This document shows positions 24,533-35,367 of a stretch of 64,000 nt of DNA, piece after piece. How positions within the stretch are numbered: position 1 is the stretch's first letter; each line of letters opens with the position of its first letter. The notes beneath the pieces are model-generated. The model worked only from the letters and a program-made list of their open reading frames with translations, did no database searches and was not told the origin of the DNA. The DNA comes from Ampelocalamus luodianensis (Eukaryota; Streptophyta; Magnoliopsida; Poales; Poaceae), in the NCBI GenBank assembly GCA_036346255.1, contig CM070618.1, positions 63,340,256 through 63,404,255 on the forward strand, given 5' to 3'. The position numbers and the translations under genes are program-made.

Positions 24533-27500
24533 TTTATTAAGTTGTGAACCTCATCTTGGTACCTATCCGAGTACTATACACTGCAGAAAATAGCACTGAA
24601 TCATATGATCTTATCTTATGATCTATTTAGGCCCTACACACTAGAGATACCCTTAGAGAAGCATTCCGGCACCCGGCTTGCGAGGTAGTTGTTCTCCTCG
24701 CTCTTGACGGTTAATCCATGTAACCTACAGTAAGCAGCTAGCATTGGGATTGTCGCACATTCCCTTCACTGATAAGAACCCCCAACTTTAATTATGCTAC
24801 TTTTAGTTTTGTCAAGTGGGCTCATTTATTTTCATTTTTAAGCGTCAGTTGATGAAATAAATATCCATTGCTAAATCAAATTACTCCATTGGTTTGCCAA
24901 TTAACTATTGATACGCCAAAACATGCTTGCAACGTACTGGCAACGAAGCAAGCTAACAATTGGATGAGAAATGACTCTTGATGGCTTCGTTTCAATGAGA
25001 ATGAAATCTGGTGATATTCCTTTTTAAAAATGAATCCTGGTGGCGAGGAGAGCCCTCTGATTCTAAAAAGTAAGCTAACAGTGGTTACGTGGCATGCTAA
25101 GTCATCGTCTAAAGATGGCACGGCTGGCTTGGCATACAAATGTGGCACTAGTCTTGTACGGCATCAAAGTGATGGTGGACCGAAGAGTCTCCTATCCGTA
25201 TTCAGTTGGGGATTAGCATCTGTAGTAAGTTGTAACTCAGGATCATCTCTAAAATTAGCTGAACAACCCCCTGTGGCCACAAAATTTGCCGAAACAAGCC
25301 ATGACGTGTGCACATATGAGAGAGAGTGGCCCAAATGGTCATTTGGGATGTGTGGGCGGTGATTTACTGACATTTAACAATGACATAAAGTACAGTTGCT
25401 TTTGGTTTTAGGTTTTGCGGAAAAGGACGAGCATGCATGTGGCGGGAGAAAGGGGGCATGTGTGTGACTGATCTGATTCTGGACCATAAAAGAAAGAAAG
25501 TCGAGTGAAGTGCACAAGGAGTCAGTGGAAATGGATCCTTTGCGTCGAAATAGTTCTCGATACGGAGGATCCATGGTACTCAGTATTAAAAGATGATCAT
25601 CACCACTCTATAATAAAAATAAATGATCAGATTAAATCTATAGTGATTTTTGCTACAGTGAATACTTTGTTGTTTATACTGTGTTTGCTATAGTGTCACT
25701 CACAAAACCTGTTCACACACAAAACATGTTCACACAATTATCGTTGCATTACAGCAGAGTTCCGGAGCTTAAGACAGCTAGGTACAGTGACTGTCTCTCC
25801 CTATGTACTCACTGAGTCATCGATAAATACGATCAGACTCGAGAGTTGAGACCAAGTCCAGCGCGGAGTAAAAAAAATCAGCAGCCCGGCGCGGCGACAA
25901 CGCACATAACGGACAGGAAAAGTCAATCCATCGCGTTCGCCAAATTAACGTGTAAGACAGGTAAGCTTCCTTCCCGATAACCATGACCACAAAAAGTCAA
26001 GCTTCGAGATCAAATCTTCTCCGCGGAGAAGGAACACCTCAAGGAACACCGATTTTTTGTTTTCCCAACCCTACACCTCAAGGAACACCGATTTTTTGTT
26101 TTCCCAACCCATCTCACTCACAGAAAGCTGATTGTTTGTGAATTGCACACAACGCGTAGGCATCGCCGAACTACCGAGATTGATTCAAGCGAGGATATTT
26201 GTAAGCTCCCGGCCGGCTTAAGTTCTGGCGACGCTGACTGTCGACGCGGCATTCACGCGATTATATGTAGGTGACGATAAGTCCATATATTTATATAACA
26301 CGACACCGTTCGTTTGTTATTGTTAGTTGTCAGCTTCGAACATGCGGTTGTGTGGTAAGCCCCTAGATTAATCTTCCATCCCATTCAGTTGACACGGTGA
26401 ATTTCGCATGATCTCACCGGCCCGTCCATTCAACTTGGATTTTGACTGATGATCTCACTCTCAAAAAGACACAATTCGAGTTTAGAAAACACTGCCGCGT
26501 ACAAGAATGAAACATAAAAATCTGAACCGAAATCCACCAGACGGATCTAACTAGCGCTAACACTATATATAGCAGAACCGAGCTACCCATGCCCCATGGT
26601 ACTCTGGACATGACGCAATGTTGGCAAAAAAAGATAGTTGGCCGGTCGTAGTCTCGCCGAAAAGGCCGGTCGGGAACCAGGAGGGAGTGAGAGACTGATT
26701 CGCCATGCAAGCTACACGTGCATGTTGCCCCAGTGGCTTAAAGCGGGAATGCCGGATCAAGCATGCGCTCATGGTCATGGCACCAAGGAATTGAACAGGA
26801 CAAAAATAATCATGAGCGCGAAAGACGACCATCGACTCCGTTAATTCTCCGTTGTCCAATGAGGTATCTCTCATCGTGAAAAGAACTGAACGTTGAACAA
26901 GTGGGGAAAAACCCTTCATGCAGCAGGGTCGGAACTAAAGGAGCATATGGGGTGTACAGGATACTGGATCTAGTTTCGTTTTTTCACTAGTATAGTTTGC
27001 GGAAATCTAAGTGTGAACACCTTAGTTCAAATCAAAGGACGCCCGATCAGCCCAAAACACAAGCTTCTGTACTCCCACAGTCCTGTTGCTCTCAGTCTCG
27101 CAGCTGGGCCTAGGACGACACCTAATCCGGCTAAAATGGGTAGGCCATTCTATGTGAGCACAATCCAAGCGCTCGGCCAACTAGCGCACAACAGCCATGC
27201 ACACATCGCAGCCGCATTGTCCCACCCCAGTTGCATCTTGCCTCTCACGTGTGTTCCTCCTGCCGCCTCGACCTTGCTTGCTAGCTCGCCGCTCGGCGGC
27301 CTTGCTGCGACCCTTTGGAGCCCACGGAGGCCTATCCCAGAGCCCACCGCCTGCGTCTCTTGGTCTTTGTTGCCTGTCGATTGCCTCGTCGAGCAAGAAT
27401 CGAGTCGTGAATCGGCATAGGGTACTGTTAACTTTCTTCCAATTCTGCTAATTTCTTTCAAGCAAATGGACCAAGTTTGTTAATTAGGGTTTTTAATATG

Positions 27501-27890
27501 ATGACTATTGTTGATTCTTGTCAAATTGTAGGGTTAGAACTTAGAGTTTTAAATTGGGTTTTTTAAATACCAGCCTAGTTGGTTGCAAATCGTAAGGCAA
27601 TTTGCAAGTGATCATGAAGAAAGTCACCAATGATGCTGTGACACATTGCTTCCAGAACTTAAGAAAACATAGAAATGAATTCTAAAAAGTAATGTACTTA
27701 CTTTTATTTGACTGTTCTACTATGTTTTTAGTTGAAAATTTTAAGTCTTCTTATTTTTAGGCCATTGAGGTCAGATGATGTATTTTTTAGTGAATTTCTT
27801 TATTTTGGTAAGCACTTTGATCGCTACTTCTTTATCATTGTATATTATCATCGATATGTTGAATTATTGAGGGTAAAAATTGCTGAACAC
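24533..27890. other. Intergenic, no gene recognised
   Basis: About 3.4 kb of mostly unique DNA. The longest frames (25030-25362 plus, 26563-26919 minus, 27013-27420 plus) overlap frames on the opposite strand and match nothing I know. A perfect CTATATATAG at about 26567 could act as a TATA box on either strand, but no convincing gene follows. A short tandem duplication is annotated separately. Confidence 0.45.
26036..26109. repeat. Tandem duplication, about 40-bp unit
   Basis: Two head-to-tail copies of a unit containing CTCAAGGAACACCGATTTTT and ending TTTTCCCAACCC, almost identical. It looks like a recent local duplication. Confidence 0.85.
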
Positions 27891-27901
27891 AGTACTATTC
27901 A

Positions 27902-28130
27902 GGACTATATATATATGTATATATGTATATATGTATATATGTATATATGTATATATGTATATATGTATATATGTATATGTATATATGTATATATGTATAT
28001 ATGTATATATGTATATATGTATATATATATATATGTATATATGTATATATATATATATATGTATATATGTATATATATATATATATGTATGTATGTATGT
28101 ATGTATATGTATATGTATATGTATATATAT
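27902..28130. repeat. TA/TATG compound microsatellite
   Basis: About 230 bases of alternating TATATG and TA units, ending exactly where a GGCCCTC terminal inverted repeat begins. Frames here read as Tyr-Ile-Cys-Met strings and are not genes. Confidence 0.95.
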
Positions 28131-28384
28131 GGCCCTCTTTGTTTAGATTTTTTGTCTGGCTTAAAATAAAAAAAAGTCGAAGTCTAAACAAAGGGGTGGC
28201 TTTTTTGTCTGACTTATAAAAAGTTTAAGCCAAATTAAGCTTAAAAGTCATAAGCCATGGAGGAGGTGTTTTTTTTTTTTACTTTTGCAGAATAGAATAT
28301 CTCTTTACCACCGAACTTCGTTAAAATTACCCTCAGAATGCCATTGGTATATAATTACAAATTGTTTCGTTTTTTCGATCGCTT

Positions 28385-28647
28385 CCAACCCTTCTCCCAC
28401 AACCCGACGCCTCCCCCTCCCGTTCCCCCTCCCAATCGCCGCCACCTCCTATCTACCCTCCCGACGCCGCCGCCTCCCATCTCCCCTCCCTGTCGCTGCC
28501 ACCCCCCCTCTCCCCTCCCGACGGCGCTGCTTCCCATCCCCATCGCCGCCGCCTCCCATCTCCCCTCCCGACGGTGCCGCCTCCCATCACCCCTCTCGAA
28601 CGCCGCCGCCTCCCATCGACGCGGCCTCCTCAAGTGCGTCGCCGCCT
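28385..28647. repeat. CCGCCGCCTCCC minisatellite, left part
   Basis: Degenerate repeats of CGCCGCCTCCCATCTCCC type. The array continues on the other side of the solo LTR at 32303-32680. Proline-rich and glycine-rich open frames over it arise from the repeat. Confidence 0.8.
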
Positions 28648-31600
28648 TGTAACATCCCAAAGTTATGTTACCAAAATAAAAATAAATAAAATTATTATTT
28701 TACTGGTTTTTCTGAGAATTTGCCAGAGTTTGATTGCCTTATTTGAATTTCTGAAGTTTTAAAAGTCAAAAATTTAAAATTTATTTGAAGTTTCAGTTGA
28801 TTTGATCTGAAAAATAAAATTCTAAATTATTTCTAGGATTTTCTGGAAATTTTAAAATCTTTTTCCTAAATATTGTAAAGCCAAATCAACTTATTTGCAA
28901 AATTAATAGCCAATTATGAATTGGAATTATTTTTATTAAGTCCAAAATAAATAAGGGAATTTCTGTGAATTTTCTCATAATTTTTTTTTTGAATTTATTT
29001 GCCATTTTCTAAAGCCAAAAGGAATTAACTGATTATTTAAATTAGCAAAACCATTTAAATTCGGAAAAACCTAATGGGCCAAAATTCCACTGAATCAGCC
29101 CATCTCCACGTGCCTTCGGCCCATTTTCGCCCACCACTCGGCCGCTTTGCTCTGTTCCACCTACACTGCTTCGATCGTGTCGGATCTGAATCCGACGCTC
29201 ACCATTCGCGCCCTCCCTCTCCGCTTCACTTCCAGGTGGGCCCGCCCGAGCCTTCTTCTCCCCGCCCTTGTTCCTCGCGCGAGAGACCACCCGAGCCGCC
29301 ATTAGCGCCGAGAAAAGCTCCGAATCAGCCGTGATTTCCTCCCCTCCTTCCATGTACGCGCGCGCATTAAGTCCCCCTTGTCACGCCGCCCCACCTCCTA
29401 GCCGTTGCCCCCTCGTCCGCGTGCGAAAATGCCGGATCGCGCCGTCACCGCCGTGACCACCGCACGACCCGATCTCCCCCTCCAACCCTATAAAATGGAG
29501 CCCCGGACGCGCCTTCCTCCACTCATCGCACCGCCACCACCCACTCTCTCCTCTCGCCCTAGCGCGGAATCGCCGCCGGCTCACCGGCCGAACTTCACTC
29601 CGCCACCTCTAGCGCCGCCTCCGTCGCCGCCGCGTCATCACCGTCACCACCGTTAGCATCCCCGCCTCCGCGAGAACCCGGTGCTCGCCTCCACTTCGCC
29701 CGAGCTCCACCGGAGCCCGTCGCCGCCGTTGAACACGATCACGCCGCCTAACACCTCGCCGCCGACGAATTCTTCATGCCCTTGCGTCGCCTGGGTAAGC
29801 ACCACATTCCCCGTCGCCTCCTCTTCCTTCCTGGCACCTCGCCGCCGGCAGCCGTGCCGTCGTTCGCCGGATCTTCGGTTTCCGTGCGCCACCACCCGCC
29901 GGCGTGACGTGGCACTACCACGCACGTGCCACGTAGGCGCCACCTCGGCACCTCACGCCCACGTGGCCACACACGTGGCGCCACGCCACCTCGCACCGCC
30001 AGCACACCCGCACCCTACACTGTGCGGTGGACCGAATCCACCATAGACGTTGACCCACCCATGGACCCACTCCATTGACTTGGGGGCCCACATGTCAAAG
30101 GAAGAAAATAATTTCCTTTAGGAAAATAATTCGGCCGGGAAAAGAAATTCCCTCGATGACGTCAGCCTTGCGCAATAAACCGAATTTCCTTTAGAAAAAT
30201 AATTCAAGAAATTCATAAAAATCTGAAAAATTAGGGTTTCTGATATTTAGAACTTCCCAGGGTTCGTTCTCCCTCATACGAACTCCGATTTCGTCGATTC
30301 AAATTTCTAAATTCATATAAAATCAAGATCTAGCCATCTACACCAAAATTATTTAATTTTGGGTTCTTTTGATCTATAATTCCTTTAAACCCTAATTTAT
30401 TATTTCATGTAATTCCAATCTTCTAAAATTCATATCTTTTGCATCCAAACTCCGATTTGGGTGATTCAAGTTGCAAAATTTGTAAAAAAAATTGTAATCT
30501 AGCTAACTAAATCAAATTATTTTTAATTTGGAGTTACTTTGAATTGTTATTGGAATTTTATTTGAATTTGGTCGTATTTTCACGATTAGATTTCGACGAC
30601 TTCGGAGAATCAGATTTCGACGCCGATTGAAGAGCAACATAAGAGGATTGATTTTGACTATATGATCATCGTGATCGCATAATCGACTACTCAAGATAGT
30701 ACTTGTGAGTACTAGGTGGCTGTTAAGAAAAACAACGCCACCTCAACACCGCACGCTCATTAAGGTGATCATTAAGAAAACAACGCCACCTCATCAAGCA
30801 AGGCAAGTTATACCCTTGATCATATCGATCCTATTATTTTAAATTAGTTATATTCTGTTTTAAATTATTACTGCATGCTTATTTATATCAGTATCTTAAA
30901 TTCCTGTTTTAAATGTATAGTTATGCCTAAAATCCTTTGTATGGCCAATTTTGAAAATTGAAGCAAACATATTGTCACCATAGATCAAACCTAGTTGATA
31001 CGATAGTATGAACTAGAGCATTTTGAGAAAAATCATGCTTAGCCATGCTTTTAGACCAAACATGTTTATTTTGGGGATTTTAGCCAGAAATCAATTGTTG
31101 TTTAGATGGTATCCATGACATCGGTATGCTATGGAAGTTTATGACTTTGAAATAAATGAAAATGGTTTGGACTTGGGCATAATGGATGTTTGGTGGGTGC
31201 AAGTTTATGCACGGGCTCAATCGGGTATGGTTGAGGCCCATGGGTTTTGTTGGAAAGTTGCCCAAGTCAGTTAAGGACCGGTCTTCGAGCACATGATGTT
31301 ACGCCATACCGTACCACCACATGTCCCAAGTATGGGTCGGGACTTGGCTAAATAATTTGTGATGTCTTAGTGTCATTGGTGCTATGTTGTTGGTATGGGT
31401 GTTGGTCGACAGAGACCCATCCGCGCGGGGAGGGGCTTCCGAGGATGGCCACCCAATGGCGCGAAACCTTAGTGGGCACAAATACATTAAGACAGAACAT
31501 TGTAAAGGCCTCGACACGTGCTCTAGACCGCTACCAAAGGTAGTGAGCAAAGTGGCATAGATATATGCTTGGGACAAACTAGAGAAGTCTTGTCATATGG

Positions 31601-32297
31601 GTAAAGCTGTACAACCTCTGCAGAGTGTAAAACTATTCGAATACTCGTGTCCGCGGTTATGGACATGCCAGCAGAACTACTCAAAGTTAGACTTTGGTTT
31701 TTGTTTGAAAAAGACTTCTTCAAAACTGGTTTATGCAGATGGGGATTGGGCAGGAAGCCATGTGATAGGAGGGTATCCTTCACCATTCATGTGTGAATGT
31801 TATCTGACTATAAAATTGAGAATTTTATAAATTTTAGTTAAAATAACTACTTTGGAACTTAGTATCAGTATTTAAAAGAAATGCTGCTTTATGCAAATAA
31901 ACCAATAAGCCTTTCTATTGTTACATCCATATATGCATGTCATTCTGTTACTTGACGGGTGTAACTTGCGAGCACGGAAGTTGTGCTCATACTTGCTTTA
32001 TGCAAACAAAATTTCAGAGGAGAAGGACTTTGCTACCGATGTGGACCTCGACGACTAGGCCGCTACCCCAGTCGATTGCTTGTGGTAGATTAACTGGACC
32101 CTACTACATCTTCGTCTTCCGCTGTGTTTATTTTATTGTGGGCCTGTAAGCCTCCTTTGTAATCAACTCTGTTGTTTATTAATAAAATTGTGATATGATT
32201 TTGTTACCATATTTGTTTACTGTGTGAACTAGCTACTGATCATGAGACTAGTTCAGAAATGCACAGAGGATCTGGGATATTAATCCCGGTTCTGACA
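28648..32297 (+). mobile_element. Solo LTR, 3.65 kb (copy 4, divergent)
   Basis: Begins TGTAACATCCC and ends GGTTCTGACA, flanked by CGCCT (28643-28647 and 32298-32302). It has the same plan as copies 1 to 3 but is a diverged family: AT-rich start, GC-rich block (29090-30050), then an AT-rich part with a block like the others around CTATTCGAATA. A good TATA box, CTATAAAATGG, lies at 29488-29498. An exon-like block after an ATTTCAG acceptor at 32018-32058 reads EEKDFATDVDLDD and stops. No retrotransposon proteins are inside. Confidence 0.85.
29488..29498 (+). promoter_or_regulatory. TATA box in solo LTR copy 4
   Basis: CTATAAAATGG within GC-rich DNA about 840 bases into the LTR, where a U3 promoter is expected. 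It would place transcription start near 29520-29530 and put most of the LTR in R/U5. Confidence 0.55.
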
Positions 32298-32302
32298 CGC
32301 CT

Positions 32303-32680
32303 CCCCTCTCCTCCCCCGCCAACGCCGCCTCTCCTCGTCCTACGCCGCCTCCCCTCCCCTCCCCTCCCCCAACACCGTCGCCCCCGCGAGAAAGATGTCG
32401 CCGCCTCCCCTCCCCTCCACCACGCCGCCGCCTCCCTTCTCTCGCCGCCTCCTTCCTCTTCGCCACCGCCTCCTCCCCTCCCAACGCCGCCGCCCCCGAG
32501 AGGAGGACGCCGCCGCCTCCCCTCCCCACGCCGCGCTCCCCTTCCTCTACACCGCCGCCTCCTCCTCCTCCCCAATGTCGTCGACCTCGCGAGGAAGACG
32601 CCGCCGCCTCCTCCCGACGACCCCGACGTCGGCCCTTCCTCCTCCGACGCCCCCCCCCCCCCCGAGTGAGTCTCTGCCTC
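32303..32680. repeat. CCGCCGCCTCCC minisatellite, right part
   Basis: Continuation of the array at 28385-28647 after the solo LTR insertion, ending in a run of twelve C. Long frames on both strands (32240-32751) are low-complexity Arg/Gly or Pro/Ser strings made by the repeat. Confidence 0.8.
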
Positions 32681-32689
32681 CTCCCTAGC

Positions 32690-32935
32690 ATAGCATCAGT
32701 ACTTTGATGATTGAAATACTGGATGATTGAAATCAATACTTTGATGCTCACTGGAGCTTTAGAGGATGATTGAATGCTATACTTTGATGCTCACTGGAGC
32801 ATAGCATCAGTAGCAATGCTCACTGCATGATTGAAATACTTTGATGATTGAGATGATTGAAATCAATACTTTGATGTTAACTGTAGCATTACAGGATGAT
32901 TGAAATCAATACTTTGAATGTTATGACTGAATGTT
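32690..32935. repeat. Imperfect ATGATTGAAATACTTTGATG repeats
   Basis: Several scrambled copies of ATGATTGAAAT, ACTTTGATG and CTCACTGGAGCAT within about 250 bases, inside the TIR element and upstream of the kinase fragment. Confidence 0.7.
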
Positions 32936-33371
32936 ATGCCCATGAACATCCAAATTGAAGTGTGCGGCAGATGGGGCAGGAAAGGTTCGGTTGTGGAGAC
33001 TAGTTCTGAAGATATTGCAAGTTTTTCAGTGGGTGCTGTGAATGCTCTGTGATGAAATTAGTCATATACTGGAATTTCGGCATTTGGTCTGTACTTCTGT
33101 GCATTCCTAAATCCAAACTGGCTATCATGTTTGCACTATCTTTGATGTTGCTTGATTGCTTCTTTGTTATGAGCATTGTCTGTTGATGTTGGAATAAGCA
33201 GATTTTCGTACACTCAATTGTCACAGTTTGCAACAGAGTCACAGTTTGCAACAGATTAACTAATACTCCAGTGCATTGCACACGCTCATTGGATTGGATA
33301 CAGTAGTAGCAGTAACAACAAAGTCTAACTACCAACTCAATAAGCCAACATCTGGCCACTTAGTTTTTCAG

Positions 33372-33838
33372 GTTGTGCTAACTCCCACACATTTGGCCAT
33401 AGTTATGGAATATGCTGCTGGCGGTGAGCTATTCGAAAGGATCTGCGGTTCTGGGAGATTTGGCGAACCCTGAGCAAGTAATTCTTCTCTCAAAACACTA
33501 GTGCTTCTAGTGTAGACGAAACATAGAATTGTCGTATTCTCATTAGTCAGTTCGTGCAGCGAATAACCATCCCAGAGATCAAGAAACACCCGTGGTTCCT
33601 TAAGAACCTGCCCATCGAGATGACCGATGAGTACCAGATGAGCCTGCAGATGGTCGACGTCAACGCCCCCTCGCAGAGCCTGGAGGAGATCATGGCTATC
33701 ATATAGGAGGTGCGGAAATCGGGCGAAGGATCGAAGCTTTCGGGGCAGCTGCCCGGACTAGGGAGCATGGACCTGGACGACATCGACGCAGACGACGTGG
33801 ACATCGAGGACAGCGGCGACTTCGTGTGCGCGTTGTGA
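33372..33838 (+). pseudogene. SnRK2/SAPK-type protein kinase fragment
   Basis: Two exons of a sucrose-non-fermenting-1-related kinase 2 (osmotic and ABA stress Ser/Thr kinases) are kept. The first, 33372-33461 after a TTTTTCAG acceptor, carries the HLAIVMEYAAGGELFERIC part of the N-lobe hinge. The second, 33560-33838 after a GTGCAG acceptor, carries the C-terminus: PEIKKHPWFLKNLP, the SnRK2 box region (SLEEIMAII) and the acidic tail ending in DSGDFVCAL. The catalytic loop and activation segment are missing between them. An in-frame TAG at 33704-33706 replaces a Gln codon. Retained splice acceptors show capture from genomic DNA, not from mRNA. It is not a functional kinase. Confidence 0.93.
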
Positions 33839-34924
33839 CGAGCAGGCGTGGTTCAGGTGAAGAAGCCGCCGTGAACTCTCTTTTGTGGTCTTTTGTAATG
33901 CGCTGATCCTTTTGCTATGTCATTTTTCATTTCAGAGAGTTCCATTTTGTTGTTGTATCACATGCTTGTCTGTAACCGAGGTACTGCGTTGTGGATAAAT
34001 AATATACTATTCATACGTTGGTGTTCTTAGCTGAATTCTTGGTGTCCTGCTTTCCTTTGTGCCTTGCATGAATTGGGCGGTTTCATGAATCTCATAATGC
34101 TCATGCATCATGACTTCCTTCATCTTGGTTCTTGGGCTGGTTTCTTGATGCATTGCATATTTGCGTGCTGATGCTGTTGTACCAAGTCTAGCAGACTTGG
34201 GCAAGTTTAGTTTTCTTGGCCTTGTGCTGAATTTAGCATTAAGGGTATTTCAGACCTTTCATCCTTCACACACAACTCAATAAACCAACATCCTATAAAA
34301 AGTCTGACTACCAAACAACAAAGTCTGGCTTAAAAGCTTAGAGGCTTATAAGCTGATTAAGTAAAAAAGCTGGCTTTAAGTCATAAGCCAAAAAGTCTAA
34401 GCCTAAACAAAGAGGGCCTATATAACCCCGGTCATTTTGGTTCTAGTTCCACACTGATGCAACTTCTCTTCAACTACGAGGCATGCAATAAATATATAGT
34501 AGAACTAGGAGTGAAAACGGACCAAGTACGAATCGAATAGTGGTGAAATCATATTCGTATTCGTATTTTTTAAACGAATATAAATCCAAATATGCTCGAA
34601 TACGAACCGAATGTCATAATGAATACAAATGTGAATCGAATATCTACTCAATTTGGTCGGATCCGGATATCCTCATAACTTATGTAATGTGAATATATTA
34701 ATGACGCTTTATCCTTGTACAATCAAACTTAATCATTCTAATCTATTTATTTCTCCTATAGAAACATGAAGAATTTTTTAAAAAATAATATTATTTTAAA
34801 AGATATTTACAAAAATAAATAGTCGCTCCAAAAAATTACAAAAATATGTCCTCGTTGTTACTCAAGCGCATGTAAACCTATCGCTGATTGAATCGCGACG
34901 GGACCTGTCCCCATCGCGATTGAG

Positions 34925-35041
34925 GTATTTATCGCCAGTTGAACTGGCGAAGGGAAGCTATCGCTAGTTCAACTGGCGATAGGAATCAATTGCCAGTTCA
35001 ACTGGCGACAGGAACCTATCGCCAGTTCAACTGGCGATATA
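34925..35041. repeat. Palindrome array, left end of Mutator element
   Basis: Four successive near-perfect palindromes of type TCGCCAGTT-C-AACTGGCGA (9-base arms, one-base centre), spaced about 28 bases apart with AGGAA(C/T)-type linkers. Single-base variants occur (TCGCTAGTT, TTGCCAGTT). Confidence 0.9.
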
Positions 35042-35367
35042 TACCTCAGCCCTAGCCAATTTTTGATTTTGCCTATTCTACTTAGGCAGTTTGTGATTTT
35101 CATACATTTTAAACGGTACGAAATCTGTTAGACTCGCAATAACATTTTATCATCGTCGTTTGTTGTTCTACTACGATAAATTTTTGGAGAATTTAGCGAG
35201 GACGTTTGAGGTATGAACGATTCGTAAAGAGGAAGGTAAGTGATATTGCGATTCGCTCGGGAATTCATACACACTGATATTACAGAACTTGCAGCAGAAC
35301 ATCATAACACTTAATTGAAATGATAATTGAGAACATTGATAATAATATTTTTCTCGCGGTCGCGATG

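Larger units (their letters stand above)
28131..34418. mobile_element. TIR element carrying a kinase gene fragment
   Basis: The left end GGCCCTCTTTGTTTAG (28131-28146) is repeated inverted and perfectly at 34403-34418. Further inverted similarity (TCTGGCTTA, AAGTC, GTCTAAAC blocks) continues inward for 60 to 100 bases, and the left arm also folds back on itself (28132-28195). The TSD is masked by the TA-rich target. The interior holds a GC-rich CCGCCTCC minisatellite, an imperfect ATGATTGAAATACTTTGATG repeat and two exons of a SnRK2-type kinase, but no transposase, so this is a gene-capturing non-autonomous element. It was later split by the solo LTR at 28648-32297. The superfamily is uncertain; hAT or PIF are candidates. 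Confidence 0.65.

Noticed and set aside
25030..25362. 110-codon plus-strand frame as a gene
   Set aside because: No domain, no start context, and an equally long frame on the other strand.
26560..26580. TATA box for a host gene
   Set aside because: The motif is palindromic and no coding exon follows on either strand.
27732..28219. Long open frames on both strands
   Set aside because: They are Tyr-Ile-Cys-Met strings encoded by the TA/TATG microsatellite.
32240..32751. Arg/Gly-rich and Pro-rich open frames
   Set aside because: Produced by the CCGCCGCCTCCC minisatellite on both strands; no domain.
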